NCBI GenBank assembly: GCA_014860455.1
Contig: JACZJQ010000211.1
Span: 1-64,000, forward strand
Direction: 5' to 3'
From: Bryobacteraceae bacterium
GTDB taxonomy: Bacteria > Acidobacteriota > Terriglobia > Bryobacterales > Bryobacteraceae
DNA length: 64,000 bases
The translations under genes and the position numbers were made by a program. The number at the start of each line of letters is the position of its first letter. Positions within the stretch are counted from its first letter, which is position 1. Below the pieces are notes generated by a model that had not been told where the DNA came from, ran no database searches, and saw only the letters and a list, made by a program, of their open reading frames with translations. Below, piece by piece: positions 20,070 to 29,218 of the stretch.

Positions 20070-20120
20070 GGGCTGCCCGGGCGTCATTGCTGACGCGAGG
20101 GTGCCGGGCAGCCCGTTTTT
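20070..20120 (+). terminator. Strong intrinsic terminator
   Basis: GGGCTGCCCGG (20070-20080) pairs with CCGGGCAGCCC (20104-20114), a perfect 11-bp stem, followed by GTTTTT. An inner stem GCGTCA-TTGC-TGACGC (20081-20096) sits in the loop. Confidence 0.9.
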
Positions 20121-20162
20121 CGCCCCCCCGCGGTTGCGTTCCATGGCCGAGGGTTGAGCGAA

Positions 20163-21515
20163 TCAGGCCATGGCTTCAGAAGTGACGGCGTCCTGCAACG
20201 CGGGCACACGCCGGAAGCTGGGCCGCTTCCAATAGGTGAGGGCCCGCCATCCCCATTCCAGCGGCCCAAACTGAAAGTAGCGCAACCAGATGGGACTGGC
20301 GATCATCTGGAAGACCCAGATGCCGGCGACGATCAGATACAGGTCGATCCGCTCAAGGCGTCCGTAAAGGCCGAAGCCGTAGCCGCAGAACAGCGTTGAG
20401 CAAATGACGGAGTGCATGACATAGTTTGTCAACGCCATCTGGCCCGTGGCGGCGAGCATCGACGTCAGAGGCTTGAACCAACCGGCCTTGCACAAGAGCA
20501 TGATGACGCTCATATGGGCCAGGGCGATCGACAAACGGCCGATGTCGTACGAGGCACCGGTGAAGAACCTGGTGACGATGTCGAAGCCGCTGTCGACGCG
20601 CAGCCATGCGGTGATGGAGTTCACGGGGATGCCGATCAGGTAGCCAATAGCGGCGGCCCAGGCATAGAACCTGTAGGAGCGCTCGCCGGTGAGAATGCCC
20701 AATTTGAGGAAGGCCATGCCGGCGATCATCATGCTCCAGATGTCCAGACTGAAAGGATTATAGAAAGGCATGGAATGAAACATGCCGACTACGGCGGCAC
20801 GGGCTTTTAGTGAACTAAAGAATCCGCCGCGCCAGGCCTTGGCGTCCTTTTCCAGATCCTCTCTGGCCGGCTGGTATTCCTTCCGCATCTTCTCCCACTC
20901 TTCCTTGGCCGTCTTCTGCTCATCGGTAAGCGCTTTGCCCAGGCGTTCGGCGGCGAGCGCCTGTTGTGCCTGCTCGATGGTCGATCGTGTTTTGAAGGCC
21001 ATGCCGATGTTGCCTCCGGCCGTCAGGGCGACAACCACTCCGGCGATGATGAGAAGCCGCTTGGGCGACATCCGCCGGAAAGGGTAGAGGACGAGCGAGC
21101 ACAGAGCGTAGGGGTAGAGGATATCGCCGAGCCAGAGCAGGTAGGCGTGCAGGATGCCGAATAGCAGAAGCCAAAGATTTCGGCGGTAGTAGATGTCGGC
21201 CGAGTTGACGTCACCCCGGGCTTCCATCCGCGAGGTCATCAGGATGATTCCGGCTCCGAACATGAGCGAAAACAGGGCGCGCATCTTGCCTTCGGCCAGG
21301 ATGTGCATGGCCACCCAGGCGCCCAGGTTCCAGCCCGTCGAACCGCCCGCGGCGGTAGGGTTGTCGTATGCGGAGAAGTGAAAGCCGAAACCGACGATGT
21401 TCATCAGCAGGATGCCGAGCAGGGCGAAGCCGCGCAAGGCGTCAAGCGTGGTGTGACGGTCGGTCTGTGAAACGGGTCCGGCGTGGGCGGGCACAGGAAT
21501 AGCTGTTTGGTCCAA
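20163..21515 (-). CDS. DUF418 (YeiB-like) multi-pass membrane protein
   Basis: A 450-residue integral membrane protein. The N-terminal LDALRGFALLGILLMNIVGF is the hallmark of DUF418/YeiB proteins, distant relatives of acyltransferase-3 membrane enzymes. A cytoplasmic-looking charged stretch (about 170-235, rich in Glu/Lys) interrupts the helices, and the conserved C-terminal part (LAATGQMALTNYVMHSVI, then GPLEWGWRALTYW) is intact. It starts at TTG21515 behind AGAGGAGG. Function of the family is uncertain; a transport or envelope-modification role is proposed for relatives. Confidence 0.9.
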   Translation of the reverse strand: MDQTAIPVPAHAGPVSQTDRHTTLDALRGFALLGILLMNIVGFGFHFSAYDNPTAAGGSTGWNLGAWVAMHILAEGKMRALFSLMFGAGIILMTSRMEARGDVNSADIYYRRNLWLLLFGILHAYLLWLGDILYPYALCSLVLYPFRRMSPKRLLIIAGVVVALTAGGNIGMAFKTRSTIEQAQQALAAERLGKALTDEQKTAKEEWEKMRKEYQPAREDLEKDAKAWRGGFFSSLKARAAVVGMFHSMPFYNPFSLDIWSMMIAGMAFLKLGILTGERSYRFYAWAAAIGYLIGIPVNSITAWLRVDSGFDIVTRFFTGASYDIGRLSIALAHMSVIMLLCKAGWFKPLTSMLAATGQMALTNYVMHSVICSTLFCGYGFGLYGRLERIDLYLIVAGIWVFQMIASPIWLRYFQFGPLEWGWRALTYWKRPSFRRVPALQDAVTSEAMA

Positions 21516-21630
21516 TGATCCTCCTCTGACTGTGCGAAATAGTATGGATGATCACCGGCCGAAATGTAAAGTGCAAACCGGGCCTCGCAGACGGGGCCAG
21601 GCTTGCGGAATTCACCTTCGGACTGGGTGT

Positions 21631-22863
21631 CTATCGCTCGGCAGGAGGCATTGAGGTGACCGCAGTGGGGCCAAATCTGAGGCCGAGGACCGAGAGTTTT
21701 CCTGATGAGACTGAGATATCCACAGCGCCCTTGGCACCCTGCATGGCGGGGAGATTGAGCTGGGTGCGAAGTACAAACGCGGTTTTTTCTTTCGGGCCGA
21801 GGTTGATCGTGCCGGTTCCGATTTGGTTGCCGTTGGCGAGGCGGACGGTGAGGTTGACCGTCACTGGGGTGTCGCCTGGGTTGGCGATGGCCACTGCGGT
21901 GTCGAAATCGCTGTCGTCCCAGATCATGACGTAGTTCTGCTTGGAGTCCTCGGCCAGCGGGATGACGGCTTCGGAGGGGTCGCGCTCCGTCACATCCTGG
22001 CGGAAGATGCCGAAGCCTTTCACCGTCGAGGGCAGATTCACAGCGGCCCATCCCTGCGTCAGTGCGCCGCTGCTGCTGAGTTCGATGGCGGTGGTTGAGC
22101 CGGCCGCCAGGTTGACTGGAATGGAGGTCGCCGTGCCTCCGGAGAAGGGGACCGGCATCGGCGAACTGTCGTTGGCAAAGAAATCGATGGTGAAGGCGGT
22201 GGAAGCGCTTGCGGTGGAGGTGAAGTAGAGCGTGGTCGTCCACCTGCCTTCAGCACCTGGGTTGCCGCCGAAAGCGATCTGGGGCAGGGCATAGCTCTTG
22301 GTCTGGGTGTCGCCGGAGTCGGCGGCGTACTCGGCCGAAGCTGTGTAGATCTTGTCGCCGAACTCGTTTCCGTTGCGGTTGGCGGCATTGCCTGCTGCAA
22401 AAAAAGTGACATTTCCGGCGCCCTGCGGCGGGGCGTCCCACTCCACATCCCAAGTGACCTGATTGCGCTGCCCTGGCCGGGTTCCGTCTGCCCGGTGGGA
22501 GACATATTCAAGCCCGGATTCTTCTTCTTTGACGGTCTCCGATGGATTCACCAGATTCAGCGTCCCGCCCTTATTGGCAGCGCCGCTGAGTTGGGCGGTC
22601 AACTGGAACCCCCACCGTTCTGCGGTGGGATCGGCGAGGGTGATGCGCAAGGTGTGTTTGGCGCCGGGAGTGTAGTTGCCGGCGCCGATGATCTCCACTT
22701 TCAGGCTCCCGCCTCCGGCATTCAGATTCGTCCCGGTATGGCAAATATTGCATGTAGACCCACCCCGTGCGCCGGTCATCACCAAAGGCGGTCTTGCGCT
22801 GTGGCCCCATGTCGGGATTAGCCCCATGAACGAGCCGAGCAGGCACAGAAGGACAGACCTCAT
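21631..22863 (-). CDS. Secreted choice-of-anchor V (Reeler-like) protein with one CxxCH
   Basis: A 410-residue protein with signal peptide (about 1-20). Cys-x-x-Cys-His (CNICH, near 38-42) follows at once, then the beta-rich segment LKVEIIGAGNYTPGAKHTLRITL and WGFQLTAQLSG typical of choice-of-anchor V. The C-terminal half is an Ig-like/CARDB-type module (STAFTIDFFANDSSPM, FDTAVAIANPGDTPVTVNLT) common in Solibacter-type secreted proteins. The CxxCH motif could carry one c-type haem. GGGAG precedes the ATG. The role is unknown. Confidence 0.8.
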   Translation of the reverse strand: MRSVLLCLLGSFMGLIPTWGHSARPPLVMTGARGGSTCNICHTGTNLNAGGGSLKVEIIGAGNYTPGAKHTLRITLADPTAERWGFQLTAQLSGAANKGGTLNLVNPSETVKEEESGLEYVSHRADGTRPGQRNQVTWDVEWDAPPQGAGNVTFFAAGNAANRNGNEFGDKIYTASAEYAADSGDTQTKSYALPQIAFGGNPGAEGRWTTTLYFTSTASASTAFTIDFFANDSSPMPVPFSGGTATSIPVNLAAGSTTAIELSSSGALTQGWAAVNLPSTVKGFGIFRQDVTERDPSEAVIPLAEDSKQNYVMIWDDSDFDTAVAIANPGDTPVTVNLTVRLANGNQIGTGTINLGPKEKTAFVLRTQLNLPAMQGAKGAVDISVSSGKLSVLGLRFGPTAVTSMPPAER

Positions 22864-22953
22864 CTTCTTTACTCCCGTAGATCCGCGTTACAAACTGAAT
22901 GTATGGATTCCGCAGCCGCCAAACTGGTTGCCCGGAATACTTTGACTATCAGG

Positions 22954-23859
22954 ATGTCTCACACCGCGCCGGATGGCAAAAACGTAGTAGTTGGTCGGTT
23001 TGCGCCGTCGCCGACCGGGCCACTCCATTTCGGCAGCCTGGTGGCCGCGGTGGCCAGCTACGTCTCATGTGAGAAGTGGCTGCTGCGCATCGAGGACATC
23101 GACACGCCGCGCAACGCGCCAGACGCAACTGACTCAATTCTAAGGACCTTAGAACGCTGCGAGTTCGTCTGGCAAGAACCGCCGCTCTACCAGAGCGCGC
23201 GCCTGGACGCCTATCGCGAAGCGTTCGAACAATTGAAACGGGACGGTCTGGTTTACCCCTGTGGCTGCACTCGGGCCGAGATCGCGGACTCGGCTGTCTC
23301 CCAAACGAACTCCGGCGAACGGCCCTATCCGGGCACCTGCCGCGGCGGGATACGGGCAGGACGGAGTCCGCGAAGCTGGCGGATGCGGGTGGAGGCGGAG
23401 GATATCGGGTTCGAAGACCTGATCCAGGGACGGTACGCCCAGAACCTGGCGGGCGAGGTGGGCGATTTCGTTTTGTTGCGGGCCGATGGCATCTTCGGCT
23501 ATCAGCTTGCCGTGGTGGTGGATGATGCGTTTCAGGGTGTGACGCATGTCATGCGGGGAGCAGATCTGCTGTCATCGACGCCGCGGCAGATCTGGCTGCA
23601 ACGGGCATTGGGGCTGAGTGAGCCGGTCTACGCTCATCATCCGGTGGCTACCGGCCGGGATGGTGAGAAGCTCAGCAAACAGAATCTGGCCGAGCCTGTC
23701 GATCTGATGCAGCCGGGCGAAGCCGTGAGGCGGGCGCTGCGGTTTCTCAACCATGAGCCTCCAGAGGGCCTGGCGCCGGGAGGGCAACTCGCCTGGGCGA
23801 AGGCGCACTGGGACACAGGGCGGGTGCCGAAAGTGCGCACGCTGTCCGCGGGCGCGTAG
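22954..23859 (+). CDS. gluQ: Glutamyl-Q tRNA(Asp) synthetase
   Basis: A paralogue of the GluRS catalytic core that glutamylates queuosine in the anticodon of tRNA-Asp. The 301-residue length and absence of an anticodon-binding domain fit. The HIGH-type motif is FAPSPTGPLHFGSL; zinc ligands C-G-C and Y-P-G-T-C are present; the KMSKS-type motif is GEKLSKQN. ATG22954 is chosen over an earlier in-frame ATG (22903) because the fold begins directly with VVVGRFAPSPTG. Confidence 0.93.
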   Translation: MSHTAPDGKNVVVGRFAPSPTGPLHFGSLVAAVASYVSCEKWLLRIEDIDTPRNAPDATDSILRTLERCEFVWQEPPLYQSARLDAYREAFEQLKRDGLVYPCGCTRAEIADSAVSQTNSGERPYPGTCRGGIRAGRSPRSWRMRVEAEDIGFEDLIQGRYAQNLAGEVGDFVLLRADGIFGYQLAVVVDDAFQGVTHVMRGADLLSSTPRQIWLQRALGLSEPVYAHHPVATGRDGEKLSKQNLAEPVDLMQPGEAVRRALRFLNHEPPEGLAPGGQLAWAKAHWDTGRVPKVRTLSAGA

Positions 23860-23873
23860 TAAAATCGCCGGTG

Positions 23874-24542
23874 ATGCGAACACTCCTGACCCTGATGCTG
23901 TGCACCGCCGGACTGGCCGCGCAGACCACCTCGCCCAAGCCCGATCCGCTGGCTCCGATCACCGACACGCCGGGACTGCCCCGAGTGCTGATTCTGGGCG
24001 ATTCGATTTCGATCGGCTATGTGCTGGACGCGCGGGCGGCGCTGGCCGGGGCGGCCAACGTTCACAGGCCGAAGGAAAACTGCGGCCCGAGCACCTATGG
24101 CGTGCAGATGGTGGAGTCGTGGCTGGGCAAGGGCAAGTGGGACGTTATCCACTTCAACTTCGGCCTCCATGATTTGAAATCCATGTTCGACGGCTACTAC
24201 CAGGTCTCGCCCGACGACTATGAGCGCAACCTGCGCCGCATCGTCTTCAGGCTGAAACAGACCGGCGCGAGGCTGATCTTCGCGACCACGACGCCCGTGC
24301 CAGAAGGTAACCTATCGCCGCCCCGCCTGCCCGCTGATGTGGTTCTGTATAACAACCGGGCGTTGAAGGTGATGAAGGAGAACGGGGTGGCGGTGAACGA
24401 TCTGTACTCGTTCGCGCTGCCACATCTGGGCGAATGGCAGTTGCCGGCGAATGTGCACTTCAAGGATCCCGGGTCGGCGGCGTTGGGCAAGGAGGTGGCA
24501 AGGGTGATCGCGGAACAGTTGAAGGCCGGGAAAGCGAAGTGA
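23874..24542 (+). CDS. Secreted SGNH/GDSL-family hydrolase
   Basis: A 222-residue exported esterase-like protein. A signal peptide (about 1-17, ending GLAAQ) is followed by LILGDSISIGY (block I, nucleophile Ser), HFNFGLHDL (block III region), and VHFKDPGSAALGKEVA near the end with the catalytic His. SGNH hydrolases remove acyl groups from glycans or lipids; the substrate is unknown. TAAAAT (23860-23865) ends 8 nt before the ATG and no Shine-Dalgarno is visible. Its stop overlaps the next start (TGATG). Confidence 0.82.
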   Translation: MRTLLTLMLCTAGLAAQTTSPKPDPLAPITDTPGLPRVLILGDSISIGYVLDARAALAGAANVHRPKENCGPSTYGVQMVESWLGKGKWDVIHFNFGLHDLKSMFDGYYQVSPDDYERNLRRIVFRLKQTGARLIFATTTPVPEGNLSPPRLPADVVLYNNRALKVMKENGVAVNDLYSFALPHLGEWQLPANVHFKDPGSAALGKEVARVIAEQLKAGKAK

Positions 24543-25900
24543 TGCGCGGCGGGATTCTTGCATTGATCGGCGCACTTGCCTCGATGCAGACGGGCGCGCA
24601 GATCCGGCATGGGGCGCCGTTGATCGAATTCAACGACGACGGCGGTTGGTGCTGGTTCGAGGACGAACGGGCGATTGTCGCCGGCGGCAAGTTGGTCTTC
24701 GGCACAATTGCCACGGGCGGTGCCCGGCAGGGCCATGTGGAGGCGACTGTCTACGATCTGAAGACGCGGGAATCGAAGCGGGTGACTTTGCACACTCCAG
24801 CGGACGAGAAAGACCGCCGCCAGTGGACAGACGACCACAATTCGCCGGCTTTCCTGGAACTGCCCACTGGCGAGATCCTCACCCTCTACGCCAAGCATGG
24901 CCCTGAGGAAAAGATTTACTACCGCATCTCGAAGCCCGGCGATCCGCTTGTCTGGGGCGACGAACAGGTGTTCGTGCCGAGCCCGACGTCGAGGGTCACC
25001 TATTCGAACCTGCACTTCCTCAGGAGAGAAAATGCGCCGCGGGGGCGGGTCTATGACTTCTACCGCGGCCTGAACAATTCCTTCAAACCCTCCTATGCGT
25101 GGTCGGATGACCTTGGTCGGACATGGTCGGCGGGCAACGTCTTCATTGATGTGCCGTCGAAGTTCCGACACCGCCCGTATGTGAAGTACGCGTCGAACGG
25201 CCGCGACACGCTGCATTTTGCATATACCGACGGACATCCGCGGGACTTCGACAATTCGATCTACCACGCCGTCTACCGGGCAGGGGCCATGGCTGGTTCC
25301 GATGGCGCGCGCATCGCTTCCCTGAAAGAAGGTCTGAAGGCGCCAGAGGAGGGGACGCTGGTCTATAGGGGCGGTCCTGATAACGTGGCCTGGATCGCCG
25401 ATCTTCAACTCGACAAGAACGCACGGCCGTATCTGGTCTTCTCCGTGCAGATGAACTCCGGGGGCAAGCCGCCGGGCGTTGGCGGGGAAGACCACCGATA
25501 TCACTACGCGCGCTTCGTCGGAAAGCGATGGCAGGTGGCCGAGATCGCCCATGCCGGAACGCGCATCTATGCGCGTGAGGACGACTACACGGGCCTCGCC
25601 GCGCTCCACCCGCGGGATCCGAAGACGATCTACATTTCGACAAACGCCGACCCGGCCACGGGGGTGCCGCTGATTTCTAGCTCAGACAATCAGCGCCATT
25701 GGGAGATCTACCGCGGCACGACGCGCGACTACCGCAAGTGGGAGTGGGAGGCGGTCACGCGCGATTCGACGGCCGACAACCTGCGGCCGGTCGTTCCGGC
25801 GCAGGATTCCAAACAGACAGTTCTGCTCTGGTTGCAGGGCAAGATGAGGTCGTACACCGACTACACGTTCAAGGTTGTCGGGATGATTGGAAAGAGGTGA
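24542..25900 (+). CDS. Secreted BNR-4 repeat (sialidase-like propeller) protein
   Basis: A 452-residue protein with signal peptide (about 1-20) and a beta-propeller of the BNR_4 type: FNDDGGWCWFEDERAIV at the start, repeated YSNLHFLRRE, SYAWSDDLGRTWSAG (Asp-box-like) and SSSDNQRHWEIYRG. Family members are usually annotated as glycan-active or carbohydrate-binding. Catalytic residues of true sialidases are not recognisable. It is coupled to the SGNH gene upstream and followed 8 nt later by a VOC-fold gene, so the three are one transcription unit. Confidence 0.8.
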   Translation: MRGGILALIGALASMQTGAQIRHGAPLIEFNDDGGWCWFEDERAIVAGGKLVFGTIATGGARQGHVEATVYDLKTRESKRVTLHTPADEKDRRQWTDDHNSPAFLELPTGEILTLYAKHGPEEKIYYRISKPGDPLVWGDEQVFVPSPTSRVTYSNLHFLRRENAPRGRVYDFYRGLNNSFKPSYAWSDDLGRTWSAGNVFIDVPSKFRHRPYVKYASNGRDTLHFAYTDGHPRDFDNSIYHAVYRAGAMAGSDGARIASLKEGLKAPEEGTLVYRGGPDNVAWIADLQLDKNARPYLVFSVQMNSGGKPPGVGGEDHRYHYARFVGKRWQVAEIAHAGTRIYAREDDYTGLAALHPRDPKTIYISTNADPATGVPLISSSDNQRHWEIYRGTTRDYRKWEWEAVTRDSTADNLRPVVPAQDSKQTVLLWLQGKMRSYTDYTFKVVGMIGKR

Positions 25901-25908
25901 GATTCGTC

Positions 25909-26892
25909 ATGCTTCGCCGAACGTTCATTCAGTTGCCGGCCGCGCTGGCCGCGCAGACCGCCGCGTTGCCCGAATACTACAAGTCCGTGGCTGCGCTCGT
26001 GTGGGTCGTGGAGGATGCTGATCGGACGGCCGCCGAATGGGAGCGTCTCGGCGTTCAGGTGAGCCAGCCGATGACCGTGCCGTTGAAAGACGCGACGTTC
26101 CGCGGCAAACCATCGCCGACTACCATGACGGTCCGGGGCGGCAACTTCGGATCGACCATCATTCACTGGGTACAGCCCACGGGCGAGGACAACGCGTTTG
26201 CCGATTTTCTGAGGGCGAATCGAGGCCCAGGCCTGATGGCGATGCTGTTTGCGCCGCCGGGCCTGGAGGCGTATCAGGCCGAGGCGGCAAGGTTCAAATC
26301 GCTTGCGCCGCTGCTGATGGACGCGAGCTTCGATGCCGGCGACGCGGTTGTGCGGTTTTCCATGTTCGACACGCGCAAGGAGGGGCTGTACTCGATCGGC
26401 CTGGTCCATCCGGCTGACCAATGGACGGGCGATGTTCGTGCCGACCGCCGCATCACGCAATACGCCTGGGTGACGAAGTCGCCCGAAAAGGTGTCGGCCT
26501 ACTGGGCGAAGTTCGGCTTGCCTGTTTTCATCTATTCGATGGTCAACGGCCGTGACTCGGTCTATCGGGGCAAGCCGGGCGATTTCAACATGCGGCTGGG
26601 CTGGCAGCGCCACGGGCGCGTGGCCTATGAGTGGATCGAGCCGTTGAAAGGCCCGTCGTGCTACCACGAACATCTGGACCGCAACGGCGAAGGATTTCAT
26701 CACATCGCATTCAACGTTCAGGACATGGACGCCGCCATCGCCGAATGGCGGAAAGACGGCTATGAAGTGGCGATGTCGGGCGCATGGGGCGAGAAGGACC
26801 AGCCGGGTTCGGGCCGCTACGCCTACATCGATACGCGCAAGGCGGGCGGGCTGTTTGTCGAACTGCTTTGGAACTACCGCCGGCCGGCCTGA
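25909..26892 (+). CDS. Exported two-domain VOC (glyoxalase-fold) protein
   Basis: A 327-residue protein. The N-terminal RRTFIQLPAALAAQTAALP looks like a short export signal. Two vicinal-oxygen-chelate modules follow: the first from SVAALVWVVEDADRTAAEW, the second from TQYAWVTKSPEKVSAYWAKFG to FHHIAFNVQDMDAAIAEW and LFVELLWNY. The His and Glu of the second module are the usual metal ligands. Substrate is unknown; epimerase, lyase or dioxygenase activities all occur in this fold. It ends 1 bp from the convergent sulfatase. Confidence 0.75.
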   Translation: MLRRTFIQLPAALAAQTAALPEYYKSVAALVWVVEDADRTAAEWERLGVQVSQPMTVPLKDATFRGKPSPTTMTVRGGNFGSTIIHWVQPTGEDNAFADFLRANRGPGLMAMLFAPPGLEAYQAEAARFKSLAPLLMDASFDAGDAVVRFSMFDTRKEGLYSIGLVHPADQWTGDVRADRRITQYAWVTKSPEKVSAYWAKFGLPVFIYSMVNGRDSVYRGKPGDFNMRLGWQRHGRVAYEWIEPLKGPSCYHEHLDRNGEGFHHIAFNVQDMDAAIAEWRKDGYEVAMSGAWGEKDQPGSGRYAYIDTRKAGGLFVELLWNYRRPA

Positions 26893-26893
26893 T

Positions 26894-28411
26894 CTACTTG
26901 CGCGTCTTCGGCGTCTTGCGGATGCGGTCGATTTCGGCCAGCATCGTTTTGACGCGTTCGGGGTGCGTGGCGGCGACGTCGTGCTGTTCACCGATGTCCT
27001 GGGCGAGATTGAAGAGTTGAGGCGTCGGGTGGTTGCCGAGTTCGTTGCCCGTCAGGTTGGTCTTGGGTCCCTTGCGGGCTTCGAGCACTTTCCAATCGCC
27101 CTGAATCAGCGACAGGCCTCCGGCGTGTTCCACCAGATGGTCGCGGCCCTGTTTCGACTGCCCCAGCAGTGCGGGCAGGACGTCGAAGCTATCGGGCGCG
27201 GCGTCGTCTGGCAACTTCTGGCCGGTGAGCGCGGAGAGTGACGAAAGCAGGTCGATCTGGCTTAGCAGAGCGTTCGACTCGCCGGGCTTGATCTTGCCTT
27301 TCCAGGAAGCGAAGAAGGGGACACGCGTGCCGCCGTCGTACATCGAATACTTGCCGCCCCGCAGCGGGCCGCGCGGTTTGTGGTCGCCGAGCTTTTCCAC
27401 CGCGTCGTCTTTGTAGCCGTCGTCCACAACGGGTCCGTTGTCGCTGGAGAAGATGACGAGCGTGTTCTCCATCAGCCGGTTGCGCTCGAGGGTGTCGAGC
27501 AACTGCCCAACCGACCAGTCGAGCGACAGGATGGCGTCGCCGCGCGGACCCATTCCGGTCTTGCCCACGAAGCGCTGATGCGGTACGCGCGGCACGTGGA
27601 TGTCATGTGTGGCGAAGTAGAGGAAGAACGGATTCGCCTTGTGATTGTTGATGTAGGTAACGGCTTTCTGGGTGATGACGTCGGCCATGTCTTCGTCCAC
27701 CCAACGTGCCGACTTGCCGCCGGTCATGTAACCGATGCGGCTGATGCCGTTGACGATGGTCATGTCGTGGCCGTGGCTGGGGTGCATTTTGAGCAACTCA
27801 GGATTGGCCTTGCCGGTGGGCTCGTTGCCGATTGGTTTCTGATAATCGACCTGGATCGGATCGTTGGGGTCGAGGCCGACGACACGCCCGTTTTCTGTGT
27901 AGACGCAGGGGACGCGGTCACCGGTGGCGGGGATAAGGAAGGAGTAGTCGAAACCGATTTCGTTCGGACCCGGCTTGATTTGCCCGTTCCAGTCGAGGTT
28001 GCCCGCGCCCAGTCCGAGGTGCCATTTGCCGACCACGCCGGTCTGGTAGCCGGCGCGTTTCAGCATGGCCGGCAGGGTGTAGCGCCCCGGTTCGATGATC
28101 ATGCGGGCGTCGCCGGGCAGAACGCCGGTGCCTGGCTTACGCCAGGCGTATTCGCCTGTGAGCATTGCATAGCGCGAGGGCGTGCAGGTGGCCGAAGGCG
28201 AATGGGCGTGGGTGAAGCGGACGCCGGACTTCGCCAGACGGTCGATGTTCGGCGTATTGACTCGGTGGGCGCCGTAGCTGCTGACATCGCCATAGCCGAG
28301 ATCGTCCGCGTACATGAGGACGATGTTGGGCATCCGGCCCGCCGCATACCCGCGCCGCACCGTGGCCAGAGGCAGTGCGGAGGACAAAAACTGGAAGCGG
28401 GTCATAGGCAT
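26894..28411 (-). CDS. Secreted type I sulfatase (arylsulfatase-like)
   Basis: A 505-residue protein with signal-like N terminus (about 1-25). Metal-site DDLGYGDVSSYG and the formylglycine motif C-T-P-S-R are followed by MLTGEYAWR and GKWHLGLG, the standard type I sulfatase signatures. The active Cys must be converted to formylglycine; no maturase is in the window. AGGAG precedes the start codon. It is the last gene of a minus-strand block with a TauE/SafE exporter 71 bp upstream, which suggests handling of sulfate or sulfite released from sulfated polysaccharides. Confidence 0.93.
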   Translation of the reverse strand: MPMTRFQFLSSALPLATVRRGYAAGRMPNIVLMYADDLGYGDVSSYGAHRVNTPNIDRLAKSGVRFTHAHSPSATCTPSRYAMLTGEYAWRKPGTGVLPGDARMIIEPGRYTLPAMLKRAGYQTGVVGKWHLGLGAGNLDWNGQIKPGPNEIGFDYSFLIPATGDRVPCVYTENGRVVGLDPNDPIQVDYQKPIGNEPTGKANPELLKMHPSHGHDMTIVNGISRIGYMTGGKSARWVDEDMADVITQKAVTYINNHKANPFFLYFATHDIHVPRVPHQRFVGKTGMGPRGDAILSLDWSVGQLLDTLERNRLMENTLVIFSSDNGPVVDDGYKDDAVEKLGDHKPRGPLRGGKYSMYDGGTRVPFFASWKGKIKPGESNALLSQIDLLSSLSALTGQKLPDDAAPDSFDVLPALLGQSKQGRDHLVEHAGGLSLIQGDWKVLEARKGPKTNLTGNELGNHPTPQLFNLAQDIGEQHDVAATHPERVKTMLAEIDRIRKTPKTRK

Positions 28412-28482
28412 GGCTTGGTCACTCCTGGGAAGTCTAAGGCAGGGAAGGCGACCGCGAGGTCTGGTTCCGCACGATTTCCAGG

Positions 28483-29211
28483 TTACCGCAGTAGCAGCAG
28501 CGAAGAAATGAGGGTCAAGACAATAACTAGCGCTTCGAAGACCTTCATCGGGATGTGGTTGACGATCCAGCGTCCGGTGACAGCGCCGACGATCACGGCC
28601 GGCACCATCATCAGGTCGAAGGTCAGCGAAGTGCGGTTGATGATGCCGTGGAAGAGGTAGACGGGCACCTTGGTGAGATTCACGAAGAAGAAGAACCAGG
28701 CCCCGGTAGCGATAAATTCCTCTTTCGACAGCCGCTTGCTCAGCAGATAGAGGTTCATCACCGGCCCGGCGGCGTTGGCCACGGTGGTGGCGAAACCGGC
28801 AAGTCCGCCGTAGAGAACAGGATGCGGGTGGACCGCAACACCCTTCTTCACATGCTGGCGATAGAGATAGACGCCAAGCATGCCCAGAACAATCGCCGCC
28901 ACCATGGGCCGGATGTAGCGTTCATCAAGACGCAGTGCGAACGCGCCGCCGGCGAGTCCGAGCAGCACCCACGGCGCGAGCGAAAACAGTTTCCAGGCCG
29001 AGGCGTGCTTGCGCCAGTAGTAGACGGCGAACAGGTCGGCGGTGATCAGGACCGGCAGCAGATAGCCGGCGCTGAGGCGGGCGTCGCCGATAGCGAGAAC
29101 CATGAGCGGAACGACCATCGCGCCGAGTCCTGGGACGCCGGTCTTGGCGACGCCGACAAAAAAGGCGCATAGCGCGCCCAGCAGCCACTGCCAGGTTTGG
29201 AGTTCTTGCAT
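28483..29211 (-). CDS. TauE/SafE-family sulfite/anion exporter
   Basis: A 242-residue membrane protein with about eight helices. The family pattern FFVGVAKTGVPGLGAM near the N terminus and the duplicated YGGLAGFATTVANAAGPVMNLYLL in the second half are clear. TauE/SafE proteins export sulfoacetate, sulfite or other organic anions. The start at ATG29211 gives a protein beginning with the first helix; upstream in-frame sequence belongs to the FG-GAP gene, whose stop is 7 bp away. Clustering with a sulfatase is consistent with sulfur-anion export. Confidence 0.9.
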   Translation of the reverse strand: MQELQTWQWLLGALCAFFVGVAKTGVPGLGAMVVPLMVLAIGDARLSAGYLLPVLITADLFAVYYWRKHASAWKLFSLAPWVLLGLAGGAFALRLDERYIRPMVAAIVLGMLGVYLYRQHVKKGVAVHPHPVLYGGLAGFATTVANAAGPVMNLYLLSKRLSKEEFIATGAWFFFFVNLTKVPVYLFHGIINRTSLTFDLMMVPAVIVGAVTGRWIVNHIPMKVFEALVIVLTLISSLLLLR

Positions 29212-29218
29212 CGAGCGG

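Noticed and set aside
27380-28660. Long plus-strand frame (426 codons) over the sulfatase gene
   Set aside because: Antisense shadow of a gene with clear sulfatase motifs; the composition is typical of GC-rich third-position bias and no family features are visible.
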